Part shown: piece after piece, positions 6,001 through 14,401 of the stretch | How positions within the stretch are numbered: the first letter of the stretch is position 1 | Layout: every line of letters begins with the position of its first letter | NCBI RefSeq assembly: GCF_000425205.1 | Contig: NZ_AULI01000001.1 | Span: 434,001-498,000, forward strand | Reading direction: 5' to 3' | Length of the DNA stretch: 64,000 nt | From: Pontibacillus halophilus JSM 076056 = DSM 19796 | GTDB lineage: Bacteria > Bacillota > Bacilli > Bacillales > BH030062 | The notes under the pieces: model-generated | What the model saw: only the letters and a program-made list of their open reading frames with translations | Databases searched by the model: none | What the model was told of the DNA's origin: nothing | Translations under genes and position numbers: made by a program

Positions 6001-7807
6001 TAAAACCCCAGTAGCAATTTACGCTCGTGTAAGTACGGAAGAACAAGCAACAGAAGGGTACAGCATTCAGGGGCAAATTGAAGAAATGGAGACCTATGCT
6101 GAACAACGAGGTATGGAAGTGGTAAGAAGATATCTGGATGAAGGCGTTAGTGGAAAGAATATCTCCGGTCGTCCGCAGATGAAACAATTACTGAAGGATC
6201 TTGGCAGCGGGGACTTTCAGGCAGTTATCGTCTATAAGATCGATCGGATTTCTCGTAAGTCTAAAGATGCCTTGGAAATTGCAGAAAGATTTGATCAGGC
6301 GAATGTAAAACTGATTAGTCTTAAGGAAGATATGGACATTACTACGCCAATGGGTAAAATGATGTTTCAGATGGCCAGTAACTTCTCCGAATATGAACGT
6401 AATTCCACTATCGAACGACTGAAAATGGGCATGAGTCAACGTGCTAAACAAGGGTATTACAATGGCGGACTAGTGTATGGATACGACAGTGTGAATAAAG
6501 AATTGGTGATCAACAAAAAAGAAGCTCATGTCATCCAACTCATTTTTGACTACGTTGAAGAAGACTTTGGCTATAAAGCGATTGTCAGTAGAATCAATTC
6601 GATGGGATTTAAAACAAAGCGCGGAAATGATTTCGCAATACACACTATAAAAACAATTCTCGATAATCCTTTATATATTGGTAAGATCCGCTTCAATATG
6701 TACGAGAATTGGAGCGAGAAGCATCGTAAAGGGAAGAACGAGAACTATATACTAGTGGATGGAAAGCACCAGTCAATCATCTCTAACGAACAGTGGGAAC
6801 GGGTACAGAAAATACGCAAGAAAAGATCTCACAAGCCATCACGCTCACAATCCCCTTATTTACTAAGTGGATTGGTCAGATGCCCTCAATGTGGACACGG
6901 GATGGTTCCCGGAAGATCTAATGGCGGAAACGGCAAGAAGTATCGGTATTACGTTTGTGGCTTTCACCATAACAAAGGAAAAACCGCTTGTCGTGCCAAT
7001 TCGATTAGAGCTGAGAGAGTTGAAGAATCTGTATTTGAAGAACTAAAGCGTATCGTAGCCGAACCCTATGTACTAAAGAACATTGTTCAGAGTGTGAACG
7101 ATAAGCGAATGAACGCGAAAGATCCTATCGATGAACAGATCCGCATTCACGAAAGTAAGCTGAAGAAGATTGAAGGACGAATTGATAACACAACCACTCA
7201 ATTGATGGACGACCCAACTCTTGCTGCAATCTTTAAGCCAAAGTTGCAGGAGATGATGGAAGAGAAAGTGTCATTGGAGCAGAAGATTGAAGAATTGAAC
7301 GTAGAGTTAAGCGAATGTGATACAGCACCTATTGATGAAGATGCACTTTATCACCTGCTTAGTAATTTGGAGACGATCTTAAGTAAATCAGATATCACTC
7401 AACAAAAGGCATTGCTTCATCTGATCATTAAAGATATTCAAATTACAAAAGATGCTCCACGGAGAATCGGACGACGTGTAGAGAACATCAATCTACACTT
7501 CGACTTCACAATCGAAGGTTTGGAACATCAAACCATGGATTTGTTGAATACGATGAACAACATGGATTTTATCAAGCCGATAGAGTCTTGGGAACTGGAA
7601 AGTATGGAGGGAGTGAGCCGGAGCGAATTGATGGATTCGCTTAATATTTTACCCTTAAACGAGGTACGGTTCCCCCCGAATAATCCGAAACGCCCGATAC
7701 ACCTGCTCCAACAACACCAATCGCATGAGCTGGTGGGGCAGTGTCATCTTAGAGAAGGACAGGGCATAATCGGACCGCTTCATCACTTCATCACTCAACC
7801 CAAGTGA
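5993..7807 (+). CDS. Large serine recombinase (integrase) of the element
   Basis: The 604-aa protein has a resolvase-type catalytic domain (YARVSTEEQ with nucleophile Ser14; [29 protein letters not shown]), a recombinase domain (about 165-270), a zinc ribbon ([10 protein letters not shown] ... [17 protein letters not shown], about 300-342), and a coiled coil (about 385-445). This is the architecture of phage and SCC-type integrases that join attP and attB at a 2-bp core. ATG 5993 has GAGGAGAAAAG upstream and overlaps the regulator stop. The last 48 codons (from 7661) are antisense to native rlmH, so the C-terminus is chimeric and depends on the integrated state. Confidence 0.93.
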   Translation: MSDKTPVAIYARVSTEEQATEGYSIQGQIEEMETYAEQRGMEVVRRYLDEGVSGKNISGRPQMKQLLKDLGSGDFQAVIVYKIDRISRKSKDALEIAERFDQANVKLISLKEDMDITTPMGKMMFQMASNFSEYERNSTIERLKMGMSQRAKQGYYNGGLVYGYDSVNKELVINKKEAHVIQLIFDYVEEDFGYKAIVSRINSMGFKTKRGNDFAIHTIKTILDNPLYIGKIRFNMYENWSEKHRKGKNENYILVDGKHQSIISNEQWERVQKIRKKRSHKPSRSQSPYLLSGLVRCPQCGHGMVPGRSNGGNGKKYRYYVCGFHHNKGKTACRANSIRAERVEESVFEELKRIVAEPYVLKNIVQSVNDKRMNAKDPIDEQIRIHESKLKKIEGRIDNTTTQLMDDPTLAAIFKPKLQEMMEEKVSLEQKIEELNVELSECDTAPIDEDALYHLLSNLETILSKSDITQQKALLHLIIKDIQITKDAPRRIGRRVENINLHFDFTIEGLEHQTMDLLNTMNNMDFIKPIESWELESMEGVSRSELMDSLNILPLNEVRFPPNNPKRPIHLLQQHQSHELVGQCHLREGQGIIGPLHHFITQPK

Positions 7808-8134
7808 TCCTCCTATCACGAACGTAACCTTGCTTTTCCCGTACGTCGCAAGATTATCAATATCTTTCGCGAGTTGCTCAGACGTAATCATTTTCCCTTT
7901 AATTTCGAGGGTGATGACGTGGTCATCGTGTGAGATTTTGCTTAGGATGCGTTCTCCTTCTTTTCGTTTCACTTCTTCCATATCGGCCTCACTTAGGTTC
8001 TCGGGTGCTTTTTCGTCCGGGACTTCGACGAGATTTATGTTGGCGTAGGCGCCGAGTCGCTTTGTATATTCGTCTATGCCTTGTTTTAAGTATTTTTCCT
8101 TTAATTTACCTACTGAAATAATTGAGATTTTCAT
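7655..8134 (-). CDS. rlmH: Native RlmH with altered C-terminus
   Basis: The 159-aa SPOUT methyltransferase is at the conserved chromosomal position near htrC and the CxxH/CxxC gene. The knot motif [10 protein letters not shown] and [13 protein letters not shown] are intact. The ATG has GGAGGG 6 nt upstream. The protein ends GEPYLV, while the family ends EPYHK or a close variant; the last two codons and the stop appear to come from the integrated element. In RlmH the conserved C-terminal tail is thought to contribute to the composite active site of the dimer, so this copy may be impaired. It overlaps the recombinase 3' end antiparallel by 153 bp. Confidence 0.93.
   Translation of the reverse strand: MKISIISVGKLKEKYLKQGIDEYTKRLGAYANINLVEVPDEKAPENLSEADMEEVKRKEGERILSKISHDDHVITLEIKGKMITSEQLAKDIDNLATYGKSKVTFVIGGSLGLSDEVMKRSDYALSFSKMTLPHQLMRLVLLEQVYRAFRIIRGEPYLV
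7658..7670. other. Putative right attachment junction (attR) in rlmH
   Basis: On the rlmH strand the native gene reads GAACCGTA and then CCTCGTTTAA, where the other rlmH copy and the SCC attB pattern continue with TCATAAAT plus a stop. Similarity to a normal rlmH end stops inside the penultimate conserved Tyr codon, marking the crossover within about 3 bp. The exact core dinucleotide cannot be fixed from one side. Confidence 0.6.
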
Positions 8135-8258
8135 GGTTGTCCCTCCATCGCGCGTCTATTTACCTATATCGTACCACGGTTGGTCCTATTTCTTGATAAT
8201 GGTTTTGGATTTTGTCAGGAAAGCCAGTAGAATAGAGAAAGACGAAGGAGGAACGCTG

Positions 8259-9743
8259 ATGGATGATCAACGACATCAACAACAAGAAGCAAAAGAAGCA
8301 ATTGGACAAAACACAGTAGACAAGCTCGAATTTCGTGGTGGCGTGTTCGCCGCAACGATTCCTCTTGTCTTCTTCATTACATGGGCGATTGTATTAAGTG
8401 TATTAAAGCTCGTTACAGAAGAGGCGCTTGTCCTAGGCATGGTGATGGGGGTAGCAATTGGGCTATTCTTCTGTAAATCGGCATGGAAGGATTACGCACA
8501 GGCGCTCGTTATTGGGATGGCGCAGCCAATTGGGGTCATTGCCGTCATCGCGTGGTTCTGGGCAGGGATGTTTGCGAAGCTCCTTGCAGCCGGCGGTTTA
8601 GTCGATGGACTCATTTGGTTCGGATTCCAGACAGGTCTTGAAGGTGGATGGATTGTCGGCCTAACCTTCTTGCTTGCCGCCATCTTCTCAACAGCGGTAG
8701 GGACAGGCTATGGAACGGTTGCCACGTTCGGAGTGCTCATGTATCCTGCCGGCATTATCCTAGGGGCTGACCCTGTCATCTTACTTGCGGCAATCTTAAG
8801 TGGTGCCGTATTCGGCGATAACCTCGCACCGGTTTCCGATACGACGATTGTATCGGCTACAACTCAGGAAGCAGATGTTCCTGGCGTGGTTAAATCTCGC
8901 TTTAAATACTCGCTTGCCGCCGCTATTCCAGCGCTTATTCTTTTCGTAGTCGTTGGGGGAGGCGATACAGGTGGAAACGAGGCAGCCTTTCAGCAGCTGA
9001 AAGAGCAAGTCTCACCAGAAGGACTCTTTATGATTATTCCGTTCGCCTTGGTATTGACGCTCGCATTAACGGGGCACCATCTATTGACGTCGCTTACGTG
9101 GGGGATTGTCGCATCAATCGCCATCATCTTTATTAATGATACACCGCTAACGGACATCATTTACATCGGAATGAATGAAGCTGGTAACCCGGAAGTTGGG
9201 GGAGCGTTGATGAATGGGATTGGAGGCTACTTCAATATGGCAATCCTTATTCTCTTCATTCTAGCTGCAGCTCACTTAATGGAGCTGGCTGGAACGATGG
9301 AAGCCATCAAGAACTTCTTCTTGAAGATTATTAATGGCGTTGTCCGTCGCGCCGAGTTATCCATCGTGGCGATTGTTGCATTCTTGAACGTATTTATTAC
9401 AATCAACACTGCCGCTGAGATTACAGCAGGTCCTTTCGTACGAAAGCTAGGGAAAGAATTTAATATCCATCCGTATCGCCGTGCGAATTTGCTCGACACG
9501 GTATCCTCCTCACTTGGTTACATCTTTCCTTGGAGTGGAGGAGTGTTACTCGGTTGGGCAACGATTCAAGGTGCCGCGAGAGAGTATGGATTTCTACCCG
9601 TTGTAGGTCCTACTGAGGTATTCCCGTACGTATTTCAAGCTTGGTTCTTACTCATTGTCATGGTAGTCGCTGCCTTCACAGGTTGGGGCCTTCGCTTCAC
9701 AGGTGAGAATGGGGAAGAGATTAAGCCAGAAAAAACGAAGTAA
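8259..9743 (+). CDS. NhaC-family Na+/H+ antiporter
   Basis: The 494-aa polytopic membrane protein has about 11-12 hydrophobic segments. The signature region AILSGAVFGDNLAPVSDTT (about 185-203) with its conserved Asp/Asn residues is typical of NhaC-type transporters, which exchange Na+ or organic acids for protons. The open frame extends upstream, but ATG 8259 has GAAGGAGG 7 nt before it and begins a hydrophilic cytosolic N-terminus. It sits between rlmH and the CxxH gene, an insertion relative to B. subtilis order, and fits a salt- or alkali-adapted host. The substrate is not certain. Confidence 0.85.
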   Translation: MDDQRHQQQEAKEAIGQNTVDKLEFRGGVFAATIPLVFFITWAIVLSVLKLVTEEALVLGMVMGVAIGLFFCKSAWKDYAQALVIGMAQPIGVIAVIAWFWAGMFAKLLAAGGLVDGLIWFGFQTGLEGGWIVGLTFLLAAIFSTAVGTGYGTVATFGVLMYPAGIILGADPVILLAAILSGAVFGDNLAPVSDTTIVSATTQEADVPGVVKSRFKYSLAAAIPALILFVVVGGGDTGGNEAAFQQLKEQVSPEGLFMIIPFALVLTLALTGHHLLTSLTWGIVASIAIIFINDTPLTDIIYIGMNEAGNPEVGGALMNGIGGYFNMAILILFILAAAHLMELAGTMEAIKNFFLKIINGVVRRAELSIVAIVAFLNVFITINTAAEITAGPFVRKLGKEFNIHPYRRANLLDTVSSSLGYIFPWSGGVLLGWATIQGAAREYGFLPVVGPTEVFPYVFQAWFLLIVMVVAAFTGWGLRFTGENGEEIKPEKTK

Positions 9744-9748
9744 ACACG

Positions 9749-9778
9749 AAAAAGCCGCGAACTCATTCGCGGCTTTTT
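9749..9778 (+). terminator. Terminator after the antiporter gene
   Basis: A perfect 13-bp stem (AAAAAGCCGCGAA with TTCGCGGCTTTTT) with a CTCA loop. It is symmetrical and could also work on the other strand. Confidence 0.9.
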
Positions 9779-9781
9779 CTT

Positions 9782-9860
9782 TTATCCACATTGGGACAAT
9801 TGTATATTTTTTATAACTTACTCCATGCATATCTACAGGTTATGCACAAAGTTATCCACA
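9782..9860 (+). promoter_or_regulatory. DnaA-box cluster near rlmH
   Basis: Three exact TTATNCACA boxes in the same orientation lie at 9782-9790, 9840-9848 and 9852-9860. A fourth lies within the next gene at 10025-10033. They are 32 kb from oriC. Clusters of DnaA boxes outside oriC are known in B. subtilis, where they titrate DnaA or regulate genes. Confidence 0.65.
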
Positions 9861-9879
9861 TATACACAAAATGAATCCC

Positions 9880-10059
9880 TTATTTAGTAGAGGAACCTCC
9901 GTTCGCTACCATATATAAGGCTTGTTCACTGCAATATTCACATGTTGTGGACAAACCAGTGGAGTTATACACTTGGGATAATTCCGGAAATGTCTCTTCT
10001 TCATCAACCACTACGTCTAGTGCCTTATCCACATGTTCCTTGCATACATAAAGCGTCAT
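9880..10059 (-). CDS. CxxH/CxxC small protein
   Basis: The 59-aa protein has YVCKEHV near the N-terminus and CEYC near the C-terminus, the signature of a small Bacillaceae family (CxxH/CxxC protein) likely to bind a metal. The start MTLYVC is chosen because AAGGAGG lies 7 nt upstream; the longer frame has no ribosome-binding site. It lies downstream of htrC on the same strand, beyond a hairpin. Function unknown. Confidence 0.8.
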   Translation of the reverse strand: MTLYVCKEHVDKALDVVVDEEETFPELSQVYNSTGLSTTCEYCSEQALYMVANGGSSTK

Positions 10060-10087
10060 GCTTCTTCCTCCTTTCCTGTTCATAACA

Positions 10088-10111
10088 AAACGGGGGCATA
10101 GACCCCCGTTT
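10088..10111 (-). terminator. Terminator after htrC
   Basis: A perfect 9-bp stem (AAACGGGGG with CCCCCGTTT) and 6-nt loop lie just downstream of the htrC stop, with a short T-rich tail on the minus strand. The small CxxH gene follows within the read-through. Confidence 0.75.
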
Positions 10112-10116
10112 CTCAT

Positions 10117-11334
10117 TTATTGAGTTGATAATGTCATGGTCGTTTCTTGAAGCTCTCCATTACGATAGAAGCTTACGGTCATTTCATCCCCAACCGCTTT
10201 CTGATTGTAAAGGTGCTTCCTCAAATCAATAATATCATTAATTTGCTCTCCATCCATCTCCACAATCACATCGTAACGCTCTAAGCCTGCCTGATCAGCT
10301 GGTGTTGTCGGTTGGACACTTTCGACGATAACACCTGTCTCTACTTCAGCAGGTAGGTTCAGTTCTGTATCCCAGTATGTGCTTGGAACTTCAGATAAGG
10401 AATACGCTGATACTCCCATATATGGACGCGTGACCTCTCCATCTTGTTCAATGTCCTCAATAATTGGCATCGCCTGATTAATCGGGATGGCAAGACCGAT
10501 TCCCTCTACGCTTGATTGAGCAATCTTCATTGAGTTGATGCCAATGAGCTGCCCTTCAATATTAACGAGAGCGCCACCACTGTTCCCTGGATTAATCGCT
10601 GCATCAGTTTGCATGACTTCTGCTTGCCAATCAGCTAGACCATCTCCATTGAAATCTTGAGGGATGGCACGTTGCTTCCCGCTAATAATCCCTTTCGTGA
10701 CAGAACCGGCGAACTGTAGGCCTAGCGGATTCCCAATCGCTATCGCAGGCTCTCCTACTTTCACTTGGGAGCTATCTCCGATTTCAATTGCCTTCTCAAT
10801 GTTCGCAGCGTTCGCAGAGAGCACCGCTAAGTCCGTAAACTGATCGCCGCCTAACAGTTCAGCTTCTACACGAGTCCCATCCATAAGGGACAATTCAATT
10901 TCGTCGGCTCCTTCAATAACGTGGTTATTCGTGACCACATAAGCCGTGTCCCCATCAAGCTTATAGATGACCCCAGAACCAGTCTGTTGTTGGGTTCCTG
11001 AACTTTGTTCAAAGAATCCAGATTGACGCTGGCTAATATTAACGACCCCTACCACCGTGTTTTGAACGTCACTGACCACTTCTGTGATTTGGGTGGTTAC
11101 ATCAACATTTACTGTCTGGCCATCACCAGATGTTGTACCGGATTCACGCTCAACCTGAGCGTCCTCCTCGTCTCCAATTGTCACATCATACGGCATTAAA
11201 TTACCTCTAATGAGGGAAGGAAGTGCTAGAAATACAATAAAGATTCCAAGAATCACCCCTAGAATGGTCGGCCCAATCCACCGAGGCTTTCGGCGGCGAT
11301 TCCGTTCAGGAGCGTGGTCATCGTAATAGCCCAT
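10117..11334 (-). CDS. htrC: HtrA-like membrane-anchored serine protease
   Basis: The 405-aa protein has a short cytosolic N-terminus, one membrane anchor (about residues 21-43), a trypsin-like domain with the triad His (TNNHVIEGA), Asp (FTDLAVL) and Ser (NPGNSGGALVN), and one C-terminal PDZ domain (about 300-400). HtrA/DegP-type proteases degrade misfolded proteins at the outer face of the membrane. The position after walJ matches B. subtilis yyxA/htrC, which is the basis for the symbol. The trypsin and PDZ motifs are intact. Confidence 0.9.
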   Translation of the reverse strand: MGYYDDHAPERNRRRKPRWIGPTILGVILGIFIVFLALPSLIRGNLMPYDVTIGDEEDAQVERESGTTSGDGQTVNVDVTTQITEVVSDVQNTVVGVVNISQRQSGFFEQSSGTQQQTGSGVIYKLDGDTAYVVTNNHVIEGADEIELSLMDGTRVEAELLGGDQFTDLAVLSANAANIEKAIEIGDSSQVKVGEPAIAIGNPLGLQFAGSVTKGIISGKQRAIPQDFNGDGLADWQAEVMQTDAAINPGNSGGALVNIEGQLIGINSMKIAQSSVEGIGLAIPINQAMPIIEDIEQDGEVTRPYMGVSAYSLSEVPSTYWDTELNLPAEVETGVIVESVQPTTPADQAGLERYDVIVEMDGEQINDIIDLRKHLYNQKAVGDEMTVSFYRNGELQETTMTLSTQ

Positions 11335-11423
11335 TTACTGTCACCGTTCCTTTCCGTTGCTCCACTAGAGCAATCACATGCATATGTTGATAAAATTCTT
11401 CCTCAAATGTACAGGAAATAAAC

Positions 11424-12221
11424 CTAATTCACGACGTAGATTGGAGTTGGTGTGCTCGGGTCTGTGTCATACAAGTCAATCCCTTTACCAAGGGTGATGC
11501 CACGTTCTGTGAGCGTGTTCCCAACAGACATGCGCGCCAAATCTTTCATGTTGTTATCTTTACTTAAATGGGCTAAATAAATACGCTTCGTTTGTTCACC
11601 AATAATATCCGCTAACGCATGGGCGCTGTCTTCATTAGAGACGTGCCCCATGTCCCCAAGAATACGTCGCTTCACATTCCATGGATAACGTCCCATACGA
11701 AGCATCTCCACATCATGGTTCGCTTCGAAAATGTACGCATCGGCGCCTTCGACCGTCTTCTTAATACGATCAGAGACATAACCAAGGTCTGTGACTAGCG
11801 CGACTTTCTTACCTTCCTTATGAAAGACGTAGAACATTGGCTGCGCCGCGTCGTGTGAGACGCCAAACGACTCGACATCTAAATCTCCGAACGTCTTTGT
11901 GGACGCGTATGGAAAGACAAACTTCTGGTCGGTCTCTAGCTTGCCAAGCTGATTGCCCATCGCATTCCATGTAGCTTCATTCGCATAAATAGGCAGGTTG
12001 TAGCGACGCGCAAAGATGCCAAGACCTTTAATATGATCACTATGCTCATGCGTCACAAGAATCCCGTTCAGTTCAGCCGGATTGACACCAGCTTCCTGAA
12101 ACAAACGGTCCATCTGCTTGCCACTTAAGCCTGCATCTACAAGCAGCTTTTGATTCTTTGTTCCGACGTAGAACGCGTTCCCTGTACTGCCTGAAGCTAG
12201 TACACTAAACTCAATCGTCAA
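11424..12221 (-). CDS. walJ: WalJ (YycJ) metallo-beta-lactamase-fold hydrolase
   Basis: The 265-aa metallo-beta-lactamase fold protein contains [15 protein letters not shown] at the start, the metal motif [11 protein letters not shown], then VSHD and HLSKDNN. WalJ/YycJ is a 5'-3' DNA exonuclease-like enzyme linked to DNA repair and encoded with the WalRK system. The likely start is TTG 12221, 8 nt after GGAG, giving the normal family N-terminus (M)[10 protein letters not shown]. It overlaps the end of walI by 11 bp. The longer open frame upstream is antiparallel to nothing useful and reads into walI. Confidence 0.9.
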   Translation of the reverse strand: MTIEFSVLASGSTGNAFYVGTKNQKLLVDAGLSGKQMDRLFQEAGVNPAELNGILVTHEHSDHIKGLGIFARRYNLPIYANEATWNAMGNQLGKLETDQKFVFPYASTKTFGDLDVESFGVSHDAAQPMFYVFHKEGKKVALVTDLGYVSDRIKKTVEGADAYIFEANHDVEMLRMGRYPWNVKRRILGDMGHVSNEDSAHALADIIGEQTKRIYLAHLSKDNNMKDLARMSVGNTLTERGITLGKGIDLYDTDPSTPTPIYVVN

Positions 12222-13071
12222 AATACTCACTCCATCCTGTCGTCTTGAAATAATCGTTATACTTCTGGAGTGCCTCCTCAAGGAATTCATCTTCATTAAT
12301 GGTAATACGTGCGTTATCTACACTATGCACGAAGTAACGGCCATCATCATTAATGGCAATCTTCCAAGTAGGGAAGAAGATCTTCTCCCCATTTTTATCG
12401 GTTGTGCCGTTATAGTAGCCAAGACTCACCTCGTTGACGACATCTCCGTCGAGTAAATCACTCTTCAGCCACAGCGTCTCCAATGCAGACTCAGGAGAAA
12501 TTAGCGGTTGCTGGTCTCCAGCAGATTCTACGTTCTCAAGCATCGTTTGAGTGAGTTCTACTGCATTGTTCTCCTCATTTAGGTGTACGACGACAGTGGC
12601 ACTCTCATTGAAATAAATCGGGGTCCCTTCAAAGGTTTGAAAGAACAACAATGCATTGTGTTTCTCGTTCCAACCCCAATATACATACTCCGTATTCTCA
12701 TTCATAAAGAAATAGTTCTTCAAATTATCAAAGTTAGGAGTCGGTTGGTCTTCCTCTAAATTGAGCTCTAATGGCTCATTGAACATCATGCGAAGCGTAT
12801 CTCCATTCGCAACTGTGACACTCTGATTATCAGGTTCATTCAATTCCTTCTCTTCTTCATCCGTAAATAGGTGAGGGGTCGCTCGAATATAAGACTTCTC
12901 CTCAACAGAAGGAAGGTCCCCCTCAATATCAATTTGCTGTTGCTCCCATGCTTTCGTCGTTCGTTGTAATACTCCAGGTTCTGAAGTGTTCGTTACATAT
13001 TGAAAGATTAAGAAGCAGTCAAGCAAGAAGAAACAGACGATAAATAAGGTTTTAATTTGACTCCACTGCAT
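12211..13071 (-). CDS. walI: WalI (YycI), WalK regulator
   Basis: The 286-aa protein has a single N-terminal membrane helix (about residues 7-25, [18 protein letters not shown]) and a large extracytoplasmic domain. YycI forms a complex with YycH and the WalK sensor at the membrane and modulates its activity. Start ATG 13071 begins [10 protein letters not shown] as in relatives; the upstream frame lies within walH. It overlaps walH by 20 bp and walJ by 11 bp, a tightly coupled operon. Confidence 0.9.
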   Translation of the reverse strand: MQWSQIKTLFIVCFFLLDCFLIFQYVTNTSEPGVLQRTTKAWEQQQIDIEGDLPSVEEKSYIRATPHLFTDEEEKELNEPDNQSVTVANGDTLRMMFNEPLELNLEEDQPTPNFDNLKNYFFMNENTEYVYWGWNEKHNALLFFQTFEGTPIYFNESATVVVHLNEENNAVELTQTMLENVESAGDQQPLISPESALETLWLKSDLLDGDVVNEVSLGYYNGTTDKNGEKIFFPTWKIAINDDGRYFVHSVDNARITINEDEFLEEALQKYNDYFKTTGWSEYFDD

Positions 13072-14401
13072 CGTTGTCACCCCCAGCCTCTGAATCGCTT
13101 GGGAAGATGATTCGTTCCCAGTCGGAACCCGCTTGTTTAATGAACCAACCAGGCGATGCATCATAATAGCCTTCGTTTCCTGGTCGTTTCTCTAGATAGT
13201 AACCAATCAATAGCCCTTCTACTTTCTCACTCTCATACATGTCCGACTGCTCAATATAACTCAACACGTCTTGACCTGCACGAACTGTCTCTTCGTCCTT
13301 CGCAATGATACTAAGCTTAATCATCGGGCGTACGTAGCGATTTGGCGATACTTTAGATGAATCAAAGGACATATACAATTCTGTAATTCCATTCTCGTCA
13401 AATGAAGGGTAATGATTCAAATAACGACGATAAACAATATCGTTGTCTCGGAAATCATTCAAATAGAACACTTTGAAGCTGTCATCCCGTTCATTTGATC
13501 CTGTAAAGCCTCGGTGGTCATTCGTGAAATTGTAGCTGATCTCAAGCAATTCTTGTTTTCTTAAAGTGTTCGTTTCATCGTTTAGCAAGCCTTTATATTG
13601 CAGCACATTCGTGTTCTTATTTACCGTAATCTCCAATGAACCATCAGAATAGAAGGTCTCACCTGGTAGATAATCACTCGGCTTCACAATTTCAGGGTTA
13701 CTGAACAGAATATTCTTTAAAGGGTCTACGTCCAATTGGTTGTCGCGATACGTATACGTCGTAAGGGTGCGCTCATCCTCTGGAACGTAGATAATCTCTC
13801 CATCTTTACCCGTAAAGGTCAGTAAGGAGAAGGCATTTCCCTCATTAATAAACGTTTGATAGACATCGGAGTAGAAATTCGTCTTGATGGTCGCTGAGAC
13901 GGACTCAGTCTCATCTTCATTGTCAGAGACGAAGTAGATATTCTTGACCGAACTCCCTTTCTCAAAATCGATAAAGATTCGGTTGAATTCAAATTGTGGA
14001 ATCTCCTCTTCTCCGTTATAAGCTAACGTATTGGCGAAGAACTCCAATGGAAGACTAGTTGCAAACTCCATCTCGATACTTGTTTCCTTCATCACTTCAG
14101 TCAGATTTATGTTCTTTGTGAAGTCAGACAGAGGCCATTGCTGAATGCGATTAAACAGCTTGTCTTCTTGACCCTTATCAATCCCCAAATGGTCTCCATT
14201 GTAATGGAAGATCACATTTGAAGGAATGAAGAGTTCAGAAGGCTTCTTTTGATCTGCATCAAGCGTCGTCTCCTCAGAAATTGTCGAAGGACCTTGTGTA
14301 TTCTCTAAACTTGGCTGATAGCTCCATAATGCATACGTCAATAACATACTTACAACGACTAAAAACGCCAACAACCCCGTCTTAAAATGCTCCCACATCA
14401 T
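13052..14401 (-). CDS. walH: WalH (YycH), WalK regulator
   Basis: The 449-aa protein has an N-terminal membrane helix (about residues 9-28) followed by a long extracytoplasmic region with YycH-type repeats of strands. Together with WalI it controls the WalK kinase. GGAGGAG lies 6 nt upstream of the ATG. The start overlaps the walK stop as ATGA, indicating translational coupling. Confidence 0.9.
   Translation of the reverse strand: MMWEHFKTGLLAFLVVVSMLLTYALWSYQPSLENTQGPSTISEETTLDADQKKPSELFIPSNVIFHYNGDHLGIDKGQEDKLFNRIQQWPLSDFTKNINLTEVMKETSIEMEFATSLPLEFFANTLAYNGEEEIPQFEFNRIFIDFEKGSSVKNIYFVSDNEDETESVSATIKTNFYSDVYQTFINEGNAFSLLTFTGKDGEIIYVPEDERTLTTYTYRDNQLDVDPLKNILFSNPEIVKPSDYLPGETFYSDGSLEITVNKNTNVLQYKGLLNDETNTLRKQELLEISYNFTNDHRGFTGSNERDDSFKVFYLNDFRDNDIVYRRYLNHYPSFDENGITELYMSFDSSKVSPNRYVRPMIKLSIIAKDEETVRAGQDVLSYIEQSDMYESEKVEGLLIGYYLEKRPGNEGYYDASPGWFIKQAGSDWERIIFPSDSEAGGDNDAVESN

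Noticed and set aside
8076-8258. N-terminal extension of the NhaC frame
   Set aside because: The extension overlaps rlmH antisense and the intergenic promoter region and has no ribosome-binding site; ATG 8259 has a strong one.
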